Shown here piece after piece: positions 11,725 through 22,942 of a DNA stretch of 64,000 bases. Both the position numbers and the translations under genes were made by a program. The notes beneath the pieces were generated by a model that saw nothing but the letters and a program-made list of their open reading frames with translations, was not told the origin of the DNA and did no database searches. The stretch covers positions 42,873,501 through 42,937,500 of the forward strand of contig NC_083710.1 of NCBI RefSeq assembly GCF_033118175.1. Reading direction: 5' to 3'. Each line of letters opens with the position of its first letter. The stretch's first letter is position 1. This stretch comes from Dama dama. Its lineage: Eukaryota; Chordata; Mammalia; Artiodactyla; Cervidae.

Positions 11725-13950
11725 GATGGTCAACACCAAAATCAGATTGATTATATCCTTTGCAGGCAAAGATGGAGAAGCTCTATACAGTCAGCAAAAA
11801 CAAGACTGGGACGGGACTGTGGCTCAGATCATGAACTCCTTATTGCCAAATTCAGACTTAAATTGAAGAAAGTAGGGAAAACCACTAGACCATTCAGGTA
11901 TGACCTAAATCAAATCCCTTATGACTATACAGTGGAAGTGAAAAATAGATTTAAGGGACTACATCTGATAGACAGAGTGCCTGATGAACTACGGAAGGAG
12001 GTTCGTGACATTGTACAGGAGACAGGGATCAAGACCATCCCCATGGAAAAGAAATGCAAAAAAGAAAAATGGTTGTCTGAGGAGGCCTTACAAATATCTG
12101 TGAAAAGAAGAGAAGTGAACAGCAAAGGAGAAAAGGAAAGATATACCGATTTGAATGCAGAGTTCCAAAGAATAGCAAGGAGAGATAAGAAAGCCTTCCT
12201 CGGTGATCAGTGCAAAGAAATAGAGGAAAACAATAGAATGGGAAAGACTAGAGATCTCTTCAAGAAAGTTAGAGATACCAAGGGAACATTTCATGCAAAG
12301 ATGGGCTCGATAAAGGACAGAAATGGTATGAACTTAACAGAAGCAGAAGATATTAAGAAGAGGTAGCAAGAATACACAGAAGAACTATACAAAAAAGATC
12401 TTCACAACCCAGATAATCACAAAGATGTGATCACTCACACTCACCTAGAGCCAGACATCCTGGAATGTGAAGTCAAGTGGGCCTTAAGAAGCATCACTTC
12501 AAACAAAGCTAGTGGAGGTGATGGAATTCCAGTTGAGCTATTTCAAATCCTAAAAGATGGTGCTGTGAAAGTGCCGCACTCAATATGTCAGCTAATTTGG
12601 AGAAAGCAGCAGTGGGCATGGGACCGGAAAAGGTCAGTTTTCATTCCAATCTCAACAAAAGGTAATGCCAAAAAATGTTCAAACTACCACACAATTGCAC
12701 TCATCTCACATGCTAGTAAAGTAATGCTCAAAATTCTCCAAGCCAGGCTTCAGCAATATGTGAACTGTGAACTCCAGATGTTCAAGCTGGTTTTATACAA
12801 GAGGAACCAGAGATCAAATTGCCAATATCCACTGGATCATCGAAAAAGTAGGAGATTTCCAGATAAACATCTATTTTTGCTTTATTGACTGTGCCAAAAG
12901 CCTTTGACTGTGTGGATCACAATAAACTGTGGAAAATTCTGAAAGAGATGGGGATACCAGACCACCTGACCTGCCTCTTGAGAAACCTGTATGCAGGTCA
13001 GGAAGCAACAGTTAGAACTGGACATGGAACAACAGACTGGTTCCAAATAGGAAAAGGAGTACATCAAGGCTGTATATTGTCACGCTGCTCATTTAACCTA
13101 TATGCAGAGTACATCATGAGAAATGCTGGGTTGGAGGAAGCACAGGCTGGAATCAAGTTTGCCGGGAACCAATTACCTCAGATATGCAGATGATACCACC
13201 CTTATGGCAGAAAGTGAAGAAGAACTAAAGAGCCTCTTGATGAAAGTGAAAGAGGAGAGTGAAAAAATTGGCTTAAAGCTCAGCATTCAGAAAACTAAAA
13301 TCATGGCATTCGGTCCCATCACTTCATGGCGAATAGATGGGGAAACAGTGGCTGACTTTATTTTTCTGGGCTCCAAAATCACTGCAGATGGTGATTGCAG
13401 CCATAAAATTAAAAGACGTGTGCTCCTTGGAAGGAACGTTATGACCAACCTAGACAGCATATTAGAAAGCAGAGACATTACTTTGACAACAAACGTCCGA
13501 CTAGTCAAGGCTATGGTTTTTCCAGTAGTCATGTATGGATGTGAGAGTTGGACTATAAAGGAAGCTGAACAGAGAAGAATTGATGCTTTTGAACTGCGGT
13601 GTTGGAGAAGACTCTTGAGAGTCCCTTGCACTGCAATGAGATCCAACCAGTCCATCCTAAAGGAGATCAGTCCTGGGTGTTCATTGGAAGGACTGATGCT
13701 GAAGCTGAAACTTTAATATTGGCCACATGATGCAAAGAACTGACTCATTGGAAAAGGCCCTGATTCTGGGAAAGATTGAGGGCAGGAGGAGCAGGAGAAA
13801 ACAGAGGATGAGATGGTTGGATGGCATCACTGACACAATGGACATGGTTTTGTGGACTTCGGGAGTTGGTGATGGACAGGGAGGCCTGGCGTGGTGCCGT
13901 TCATGGGGTCGCAAAGAGTCAGACATGACTGAGCCACTGAACTTTACTGA
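11725..13950 (+). mobile_element. BovB, 5' truncated, nested in an L1
   Basis: Starts in the late endonuclease region and runs to the BovB 3' end (GAGCCACTGAAC). Open pieces are 11863-12366 (linker), 12427-12888 (early RT), 12885-13193 (FDCVDH motif) and 13123-13716 (YADD motif, RT thumb and C-terminus). A +1 A in the AKAF-coding stretch near 12894 and other indels break the polyprotein. It inserted into the L1 terminal sequence after CTGTAAAGCA. A degenerate duplication may exist (CTGTAAAGCAA against CTGAAAAAACAA). Confidence 0.92.
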
Positions 13951-13987
13951 AAAAACAAATAAATTAAAAAAAATAAGCCTCAAATCT
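13951..13987 (+). mobile_element. L1 A-rich tail and right target duplication
   Basis: The sequence AAAACAAATAAATTAAAAAA resembles the L1 3' tail interrupted by the BovB. It is followed at 13975-13987 by AAGCCTCAAATCT, the second copy of the 13-bp target duplication. Confidence 0.75.
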
Positions 13988-14229
13988 TGAGATGACCAAT
14001 AACCAGAATAAGTGGCACAGACTATATATGCTATTGAAACTTTGAAAATGGGAGTTTGCAGTAAAGTTATGTGGCCAGAGAAGATCTCCTGGAAGAGGTT
14101 TGACTATGACATCAAGTTGAGAATTGAGTAGCTTTCAGAATAAAGGATATGAATTAAGTAACTTCAAAATTGGCTATGAAGAACTTCATAATTATTTAGA
14201 AACATAACTATCATATAACCTAAGTATAT

Positions 14230-14868
14230 CAGTAGAAGGTCAAATTGTAGACCCCCAAAGATACGTTCACATACAAATCCCTGGAAATGTGAATGTGATC
14301 TCATGTGGGAAAATGGGTCTCGGTAAAAGTAATTAAGTTAAGGAAAATGCCATCATGGATTTTTTGAGTGGGCCCCATATCCAGGGAGAATTGTCTTTAG
14401 AAAGGACACACAAAGGAGAGACCAAAAGAAAGAAGAGGAAGAGGCAATGTTACTTACGGAAAGTTAGAGCAGTGCAGACACAACCCAGGAACATGTGCCC
14501 CAATAGAAACTGGATGATACAAGGAATTGGATGTCCCCTAAGCTCTCTAGGTGGAGCACACAGCCCAGCCAACATCCTGATTTTGTACTTCGGGTCTCCA
14601 GAAGTGAGAGAGAGAGATGTTTCTGATCTTTAAGTCACCAAGCTTGTGATAATTGTTTTGGCAGCCACAAAGCACTGTGTATCCCTCCAGGATCCCACCA
14701 GGATAACTGTCCATGGAATTCTCCAGGAAACAATACTGAAGTGGGTTGCCATTCCCTTCTCCAGGGGATTTTCCTGAACCCAGGGTTCAAATCTAGGTCT
14801 CCTGCATTGCAGGCCTATTCTTTACTATCTGAACCACCATGAAAGCCCACAGGACACCAGTAACATAT
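14230..14868 (+). mobile_element. MaLR (MLT1/MST-like) solo LTR, split by a SINE
   Basis: The run from CAAATTGTAGACCCCCAAAG through GTGAATGTGATCTCATGTGG, TGGGCCCCATATCCAGG, the TCTCCAGAAGTGAGAG region and AAGTCACCAAGCTTGTG follows the order of a mammalian apparent LTR retrotransposon LTR. The end (CAGCCACA...GGACACCAGTAACA) is divided by the SINE at 14685. There is no internal provirus. Confidence 0.75.
14685..14848 (-). mobile_element. Bov-tA-type SINE nested in the LTR
   Basis: The head (GGGCTTTCATGGTGGTTCAG on the minus strand) and GCAATGCAGG motif are clear. The BovB-like 3' tail is cut short at the left end. Confidence 0.85.
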
Positions 14869-15164
14869 CTTATTCTTTTTAGCTATTAGTAGATAACCTA
14901 ATAATCACCACAGTTTAATTCACTTGATTGAAATTACAATCCTGGAAAAAAGTATACTATGTGCTTCTTGTTGGATGTTTCTTCAACATGACTTTGGGTC
15001 AAGGGTGCTTTTAAGTGAAATGATAGCAATTTTTCAGAGGTAAATCATCAGCATTCTTAAAAGTAAACTCATTCTCTCATTGGTCGTCTCTGTACAATTT
15101 TCTTCCTGTGAAATGTCCCATCCTCCTTACCCATCTCCACTGCCATTATTGCCATAACTTACAA

Positions 15165-15300
15165 TTACATAGCCCCTGCTCTATGCCAGTATATTATATA
15201 AGAACATCCCTTTAATACTCAGAGCAGCCTTATGATATAAGCACTATTATAAGGGCGAGGAATGGAAACAGAGCTTGAGATTTATCCAGAAATAAAGTAA
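15165..15300 (+). mobile_element. Ancient MIR/L2-class repeat remnant
   Basis: CTCTATGCCAGTATATTATA... AATACTCAGAGCAGCCTTAT ...GCACTATTAT follows the widespread mammalian pattern 'TATGTGCCAGGCACTGTG... CTCACAACAACCCTATGAGG... ACTATTATT'. Family assignment within the MIR/L2 class is uncertain. Confidence 0.45.
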
Positions 15301-16750
15301 AGAAAGAGAACTAGGAAGAGAAAAATAAACTGCTAATGAAGACGCAGTTTCAGATAGTGACGATAAATTGTGTGTTCAAGTAAGATATAATATGCATGTT
15401 CAAAGAGCATAGTTCCTTCCCAAGCTGAAGTTCATGTGAACTTAACTTGTACATAAGAGTAATAAGACATTCACAGGAACTCAGAAGCAGGATGCACATA
15501 AAGACTACTCTATATTAGTGTAGTAGAGGTTAGATTCAGAAAAGAGCAAAGTGAGGGGTGAGAAGAAGTTCAATAAGGATGCTTTTATTTTTATTAATTA
15601 CCATTATCACTTAAAAGATGATTAGATCAAATGCTTGTCTAGAACCACTCTCAAAGTATGGGTTTTTCTGTTGGCACAGAAGGGAAAAATCTATATATCA
15701 TAGGGAAAAATTTCCTCACAGTTCTTAGAAATTTCACCTTTTGAAAGATACTCAAATAGAAAATAATTTACCTAATAGAACTGTCAGAAAGTTTTTAACT
15801 GAATTATATATGTCAGGCTCAGTTTCTATATCATGAAATCTTCATTGACATGCTGATAATCAAGTTCAGTATAGCCCATTATGAAGTGATGCTAAATACT
15901 GATTTATGTGCTTATTCACTCAGGCCTCAGGTGGAGAAATGAGTGAAAGAAAAAAAAAAATTAGTGAGAATAGCTTTAATGGGTTTGTGTTCTTTTGCCA
16001 AGATCAGTTTTCAAGATCTTTCATCACATTCTAATTATATGAATTATTCTATTAAAATCAAAATAAATTGGAAGTAATAAAAATACTCTGAAGGTTCTTT
16101 ATTATGTATGAAAAATCTTCCTAGTTTTATAAACATACAAAATGGCTATTAATTTCCTTTGAAATATGAGTTCCATTTGTATCAGCATCAAAAATTTTTT
16201 ATTACCATTCCTTTTGTGCCCATCTTTATTCTGCCACTGAAGACTGGCATTTCAGTTCCATGAATCTTATGTGTCTTGAACATTCGTAAATAATTCCAGA
16301 AAAAGTAATTAATATCCTTCAGTTCAAGAATTTCTAAAGAGGATCCAGGTAAATCTAACAAATTTCAGACCTGTTAAGAACTCACTTTCTTTTAACTAAA
16401 GGGAATTAATGGTAACATTATCATTTGGACTTACACAACAACCTGGACAAATCTGGAAATGTAGAGCTATTAAAAGGGCAGCGCAAAGGGAGAAAAATAG
16501 AAAGAACTTTGGGATGTTAACATTCCTCCAAATGTTAACTCAGACTGTTGAGAAATGCCAAAGGACTAAAATGGTTACATGTGCTTTCTAGCAAAGCAAA
16601 CACAAGCCAATGCATGGCTTATAATGTTATGTGTTGGAAAATCAGAGTACAAAACATTCATTCTTAAAATAGAGAATATTATTCTTAAACCAAAATGTGT
16701 AGCTACCTCCAATATCTTGAAAAAAATTGCCATCTTTTGCTCCTCTTGAA

Positions 16751-16754
16751 GTGA

Positions 16755-16792
<38 letters not shown>
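16751..16792. repeat. (GTGA)2-(GT)17 microsatellite
   Basis: Two GTGA units followed by about seventeen uninterrupted GT units, seen directly. Likely polymorphic. Confidence 0.95.
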
Positions 16793-16794
<2 letters not shown>

Positions 16795-17218
16795 CCACCA
16801 TGCCCACTTGCATGAGAGAAATCCCACAACTTCACGAGTTAGTGTCACTACTCATTCGTGGTTCTAACTTCAGTTGCATACTCTTTAGAACTGCACAGCC
16901 CTACTTCTGACTCTCATTCCCCTTCTCTACAGAGGCATTTTAAGACTTCCCCACTCTCTTTCACCCCTCATCTCCACCCATCCCTCTCCCTCCCTCTACA
17001 AAGGTCCTGTCAATTCTTGGAGTCAGACATCATTAGCTGGGAATTCCTCTGATCTGCCACCCCTTTACAACCCTCCCTGATTCCTCACTTACCTTTTTCT
17101 GCTTTGATATATTTATAAATAAGATCAACTGGTCTCCTGTTACATCCCAGTCTCTCCATGGGTTCTGCATTTCCTCTTCTTTCTCTGGAATTAAATACTA
17201 TCAATTGTATGTTGCATG

Positions 17219-17425
17219 CATGCTCAGTCTTGTCTGACTCTTTGCAACTCAATGGACTGTACCAACTAGGTTCCTCTGTGCGTGGAATTTTCCAGGCAAG
17301 AATACTGGAGTGGGTTACAATTTCCTTCTCCAAGGGATCTTTCCGACCCAGGTATGGAACCTGCCCCTCTATGTCTCTTGAACTGGCAGGTGGATTCTTA
17401 ACCACTGAGCTACCTGGGAAGCCCC
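17219..17425 (-). mobile_element. Bov-tA-type SINE
   Basis: Full-length minus-strand SINE. The head GGGGCTTCCCAGGTAGCTCA is at the right end and the BovB-like tail (TGCTCAGTCTTGTCTGAC on the plus strand) at the left. Small open frames on both strands here are SINE translations. Confidence 0.9.
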
Positions 17426-17539
17426 AAATGCTATTATGCTATTATGACACCTTCATTCAGTCCTGAAGTTTTCCTTCTTTCTGGCATGCCCCCATCAGCA
17501 TTTACATAGGTCCAAATGGTTTAAATTGTAAAACAAACC

Positions 17540-17560
17540 AAAAAAAAAAAAAAAAAAAAA
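17540..17560. repeat. Poly(A) run
   Basis: Twenty-one A in a row. No retroelement body was recognised directly upstream. Confidence 0.9.
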
Positions 17561-17639
17561 GTCCCTTTAACTTACTTAGTCTTGCTGCTTTAGGCCAAAT
17601 TTCTTTAAACACATTTGTCTACATTGAATCTCTGTGATT

Positions 17640-18075
17640 CTTTACCACCCATTTACATTTCAAGCTGCTGTAATTTGGCCTCTGCCCGCAACATACGTTC
17701 AACTGCATCTCATACTTCTCCAATTTGCTTTTCCAAAAGCCCTTCAAAATTGGCATATCCAAAAGGGAGCTAATTCACTTCTGTCTCGAACTCCTCAACT
17801 TTCTCCTTGTTGCCAAGGCTGAGACCATGCATGACCCACACAATTTAATCCTTAGATGTCACCTCCTAAATAGTGTTTAAAGCCTTCCATTTATCTGTAT
17901 CTTCATTGCACAGCTCTTCCTTTCAAAGCAATTATTTGCACTGTTTAATTTTGTGTCAGTCTGAGTGTCCCAGTAGAAGGGGCTATGACAATATTATTCC
18001 TTGTGTATTCTTAGGGCTGAGCACCAGGCTTAGGCATAATTGGTGCTCAACAAAAATAAATAATAGGTGTGAGTG
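17640..18075 (+). mobile_element. L2 LINE 3' fragment
   Basis: The segment with ATGTCACCTCCTAAAT... and ending GGGCTGAGCACCAGGCTTAG... GGTGCTCAACAAAAATAAAT matches the L2 3' end (AATGTCACCTCCTC... GCCTGGCACATAGTAGGCGC... TCAATAAATA). It is old and diverged, with no retained frame. Confidence 0.7.
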
Positions 18076-18510
18076 TAAAGCCACCTATCCATTTCTACCA
18101 AGAGGGAAAATCTTCTACTAACTGGGGCCTCCTTGTTGCAAGTGCTTTAGAGAAGGAGTAATGCTATTTATTTTAATTATGAACTGAACAAAGCACAAAG
18201 AAAGAACACCTGAGGTTTGAGTTTCAAATGCTCTGTAAAGTGACTGTGATCCTGTGGTGCTAATAAAAGATAGAAATAAAAGTACTATGCCTTGTACAAA
18301 TATTTTGATTAACATTTTATCAGAATGAAGATTCCCCAAAAGAGGAGTCTGTACAGCTCAAAGTTCAGAAAATCTGACTGAGCTAAAATGCCTAAAAATC
18401 ATGACAGTTTAAAATTCCCTGAATTTTTTAACTCACACACTTTAAATCTCTCTGTCTCCACCCCTCCCTGCCCCCATAGTATACAGTTTTACAGTTCCTT
18501 CCAGGTCACT
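18076..18510. other. Non-coding DNA, nothing recognised
   Basis: Short unique stretch between the L2 fragment and the next SINE. No gene or repeat seen. Confidence 0.55.
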
Positions 18511-18716
18511 GTGGTTTAGTCGCTAAGTCATGTCCCACTCTTGTGACCCCATGGACTGTAGCCTGCCAGGCTCCACTGTCCATGAGATTCTCTAGGCAAG
18601 AATACTGGATGGGGTTGCTATTTCCTTCTCTATGGGATCTTCCCAACCCAGGAATCAAACCTGGGTCTCCTGCATTGCAGGCAGATTCTTTAGCAATTGA
18701 GTTATAAGGGAAGCCC
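18511..18716 (-). mobile_element. Bov-tA-type SINE
   Basis: Full-length minus-strand copy. GGGCTTCCCTTATAACTCAA starts the head, the GCAATGCAGG motif is intact, and the tail reaches GTGGTTTAGTCGC on the plus strand. Confidence 0.9.
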
Positions 18717-21700
18717 ACTAATATTTGTTAGTCACTAATATTTATTAAATCGGTATAATTTGTTCTTTTATTTTGTAAGTACCTAGAAAGAGACCAATTC
18801 TTACAGCACTTGGGGGGGGACATATAAGATACTTCTGATAACCTGGTTTTACCCTTAATATCTGAAACATAGTAAAGACAAATTTCACATGAATGGAAGT
18901 TCAAAACAGACTTACCACATCCCCAGCAAAAATATCCCAAAGTGACCTAAGTGAGAAATGCTAGTATTACTTTTGTTTTTAACAAAATCTCCATGAACAA
19001 GAGAATCTGTCTTTTGGATTAGTTCTAGATAATAAGCCCACATGATTATCTTTGGTGCAAGCAAAATTACATGCAAGTACTGTGAGCATATCACTGAATT
19101 CACACAACCACCAAAGTGGTAGAAAAAGCTATTCCATGCTTGGTTGAGCTAAATATGAGCAGGTAGGCCTTGCAGTGGTGATGGGATTTGAATATGAATG
19201 TTCTTGGGATTTCTTATTCCTAGCCAGCTTTGTTTTGGGACACTAAAACTATCTAGCAGTAATCCTATACAAAAGCTTTTCAGAATACATTATCAGTCTT
19301 ACAGGACACTCCTTGGGGAAAATATCTGTTACAGAAAACTTATTTATTTACTTTCAAACATCTCTCTATGCTGTAATCACTCCCAAATTATTGTAAGTAA
19401 CAGGGTGAAATATAGCTCCTACTTTGTTTTACTCAAGCCATTACACAAAGAAGACAAATTCCAAACCAGCAAATGTTGTCATGCCATTTTTCTTAATTAA
19501 ACGGTAAAAAACTCTTTTTGATTCATCACTTTGTGTATTAGATATAAATCTTCCCTACTACTTTGACCTGTAGATGATTGTTTTCTTTTTCTGCATTCAG
19601 CTCTGCCCCTCTTTTAATTTACATAAAACAGATGATAGTATTCAGTTGCTTATGAGGATGTAGTTTTGATACTCCAAAGTAGAAAGCTCAGTCTTCTGGA
19701 CTTTCTATTTCATAGACTTGATAATAACCTTTCTGCTGATGAAGTTCCATATGGTTAAAACTACATAAAGCAAGCTGCTTGGCTTCTTACAGTTTTAATA
19801 ATACTTTGACACAAAGGCCCAAAAAGAGGAAAGAAGTCAGAGAAAAAAAGAAAGTATGAAAAATGTATCAAATATATTATAGATAAGTTATTAAAGACAC
19901 TAATTATGTATACATTGATCAAGTGTACAAAGACACTCCTATGTGTTCCTAAAACAATGCTAAAGGGAATCAAATTACAGTAGCTTCATTGAAGAGTTCA
20001 AGACTATACCATAGTCTTAAAAATAAAAAGGGATAAAGATGTTATTATGAAATAAAATTAAAAAAAACTAAATTATGACACAATAAATAATAACAGTACA
20101 TTGTTAAAGGCTGATAACCCTGAAAGAATAGCTTTTCTTTTAATTCCTTTCTGCAATTTCACTATGTCTCAGTTGACTAGAATTAGAAAAACAATAGCAG
20201 AAATGACAGAGAAAGACAAAGCCTGGTCCTTTTGGAACTGGCTTTATAATTTCTGAAAGATCCACCCCTGCTTTGTTGTCCTGGGCAATGAAAACTCAGC
20301 AGTTTCCTTCACAGGGGAGTCTTCCATTTCCAACTTAGCATTTCTCCTAGGCCAGACAAGGTCACTCTATTATCCTCTCTTCAGATGCCAGCCCCACAGA
20401 AAGAAACTACTCTACTGAGGAAGCGTCTAGTGATAGTACAATTGTCCAACAGAAACAGAAGTACTGGCATCTTGCTAAAATGTGTTTTCCCAAGCAACCA
20501 AAGGGTAATTTTCAGCTGTACAGTATCAACTACTAAACTACACATTATATGTGAGTCAAAAGGAAACAACTCTTCATTCTAAGTTGTTCATGTCTTTGTA
20601 TTGCTCTATATAGTACTGTTTATTTAAGTCAGAGTAATCTATCCATAGAAAAAAAATTCATTTAGAAAAGTATTGCCTTAGTAAAGCAACTGCTAGCAAA
20701 ATTCTCCTAAAGGATGGGCAGGAAGAGTATGACAATGGTCTTCTTTTTCCATTTAAACAGTGAAACTGTGCTGACTTACAGGGTTTATAGGAGCTGGGAA
20801 ACTCTTATTTACAATTAAAAACATTTTTTTTTTTAAATATTTGTCCTACCTGGTACATCATTCTATTACTCACTGGGATAATCAGAAAGTAGAGTTTTAA
20901 AAAATGACCTTCTATTACTCAGTTCATTTTCAAATCAGTGGCAAATTCACCTAGAAAACCACTGTTCAACCTGAGTGGCACCCTTCTTACCCTTCTCTAA
21001 CAGTCTTATGGGAATTGATTGCTTCCACAGTTAAACAGAATATCTCCTTTAATCTCCTCTAACTGCTGTTGACCTATCTCTGCCATCACCTCCCAAGTAT
21101 ATAATAAATCAAGTGCATTTTACATGAAAAATGAAGTAATTACTCAGTGAATCCAATGCCTAATTGCACTTAGAGGCCTCTGGGAGATAAGGGACAAGTC
21201 AGTGTCAGATTTCAAAAGGCAGGAAGGAAGCTGAAGTTAATAACTCTCAAATACCAACAGGTTGAAAAGGACTTGAAATGCAGCATTTCTTCAGACACAA
21301 ACTGATTCCCCACTTAAGGAAATTGAAAAAATTTAGCTATACACCCACTCTTTACACCAATAATAGTACTGAACTGAGAAAATAGAACCTATTGCACTAA
21401 AGTGAAATATTTGAGGGGAAAAGTAACTCCCTTTTATTACTATTTGTATGAAGTTTTTCAAACAATGAAAAGGTTTGTATCTTTTTCTTTATGTTTGCAC
21501 CTTAGTAGAAACATGTTTCTTCAATAACAATTTTTTGAACAAACATGTTTCTCCTAACGTGCAAGATGTAATGAAATTTGATTATCTAGAGAATCTTGAC
21601 TAAAATCATATTGGAACTAAATATTATGTAAACTGTTTATTATAAGGAGTCTGCTTTAAAGTATATGTATATTTGTTAATAGATAAAAGTATCTGACAGA

Positions 21701-22696
21701 TCAAACTGAATTGCTTTGCGTCTTTCCTCTTATATCTCTTTCATGGGGTATAGTATACATCTGTGACATAAAGCATTGTATATATATATATATCACAGTT
21801 ACAGATCAAAGATATAAAGCAAGGGTTCTGCCTATAGATCAATACCACGTAAACAAAAGACACTATTGCATACTAGAAAAATTGTATCACTGTACTTGGG
21901 GGGAGAAAAAGAAATTCTCCTTTTCTAGGGAACTTAATATGACTCACAACTTTAATTATAAGAGTTACAGTCATAAAAATACACACAATAGAGTCATAGA
22001 GTACACCGTAAATATATTTATACACTCCTATCTCCCTATGTATGTAGTTAAGTGATATTGCTATTTTGATAAATTTTCAATCACTATCACTGGAGTTTAA
22101 TACACAAGAACTTCTCTGTTTACATGTTCAAACTTAAGTGCAGGTTTTAATTTTAATTTCTTTTTAAGCTTCTCCTACCCCTTTCTTATACGGTCCAGGG
22201 TTTTGAAGGTCTTTTGTCTATGGAAAGAAATTATTAATGTTGTCAGAGCACGAGAAGATACGTGTTTGTGACAAAGATTCCCAGTGGCCAACCTTTCAGA
22301 CTTCATTACTTTTAGACAGTATGTGGCTTATCTCCTGAAACTATCTCAAATGAGATGAAAATACTGATTTAGTAGCATTTAACTTCTCTGTTATAGCAGT
22401 GCTTTGAATATTGGATATCTATAGATTGAAGTAGATTATTTATATTAAAGGAAAGTTACACAGCTCAAAATAGCCTGGAATTAAAACTCCCTTCTGGGTC
22501 TTCCCCACCATTCTATGCAAAACAAAGAACTCTCTCATCCTAAGGAAAAAAAAATGGTCATTAAAGTTGATTATGCCCAGCTCCCAGCTGGTCCCAGCCT
22601 CCGGTGGATCTCCAGAATTCCTTGCTCCAGCAGTTTAAGAGATAATGAATCCCAAACACCTTGGAGAAGAACAGGCCCCCGTAAGACAGTGAAACC
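18717..22696. other. Long unique-looking non-coding stretch
   Basis: About 4 kb with no BovB, SINE, L1 or LTR I can recognise, which stands out in this window. Open frames such as 19198-19500 (100 codons), 20381-20582 (both strands) and 21711-22055 (114 codons, partly through a TA run) show no domain, signal or family pattern and are treated as chance. A short (TA)n lies at 21779-21793. Confidence 0.55.
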
Positions 22697-22899
22697 GAAG
22701 TCGCTCAGTCATGTCCAACTCTTTGGGACCCCATGGACTGTAGCTTACAAGGCTCCTCTGTCCATGGGATTCTCCAGGCAAGAATACTGGAGTGGGTTGC
22801 CATTTCCTTCTCCAGGGGACCTTCCCAACCCAGGGATCAAACCCAGGTCCCCCGCATCGCAGGCAGATGCTTTAACCTCTGAGCCACCAGGGAAGCCCT
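22697..22899 (-). mobile_element. Bov-tA-type SINE, little diverged
   Basis: Minus-strand copy very close to consensus, from AGGGCTTCCCTGGTGGCTCA at the right to GACTGAGCGACTTCGG at the left. Low divergence suggests a relatively recent insertion. The plus-strand frame 22515-22901 reads through it antisense and is not a gene. Confidence 0.93.
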
Positions 22900-22942
22900 A
22901 AGATGTCCACTTATATGCTTATATATACTTACTCTTTTCTTG

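Larger units (their letters stand above)
14869..17218. other. Non-coding DNA with an MIR/L2-class remnant and a microsatellite
   Basis: No gene recognised. Frames at 16409-16591 and 16858-17052 have no family features. The minus-strand His-Thr-run frames at 16575-16848 are translations of the GT repeat. Confidence 0.6.

Noticed and set aside
16575..16848. His-Thr repeat open frames
   Set aside because: Translation of the (GT)n microsatellite.
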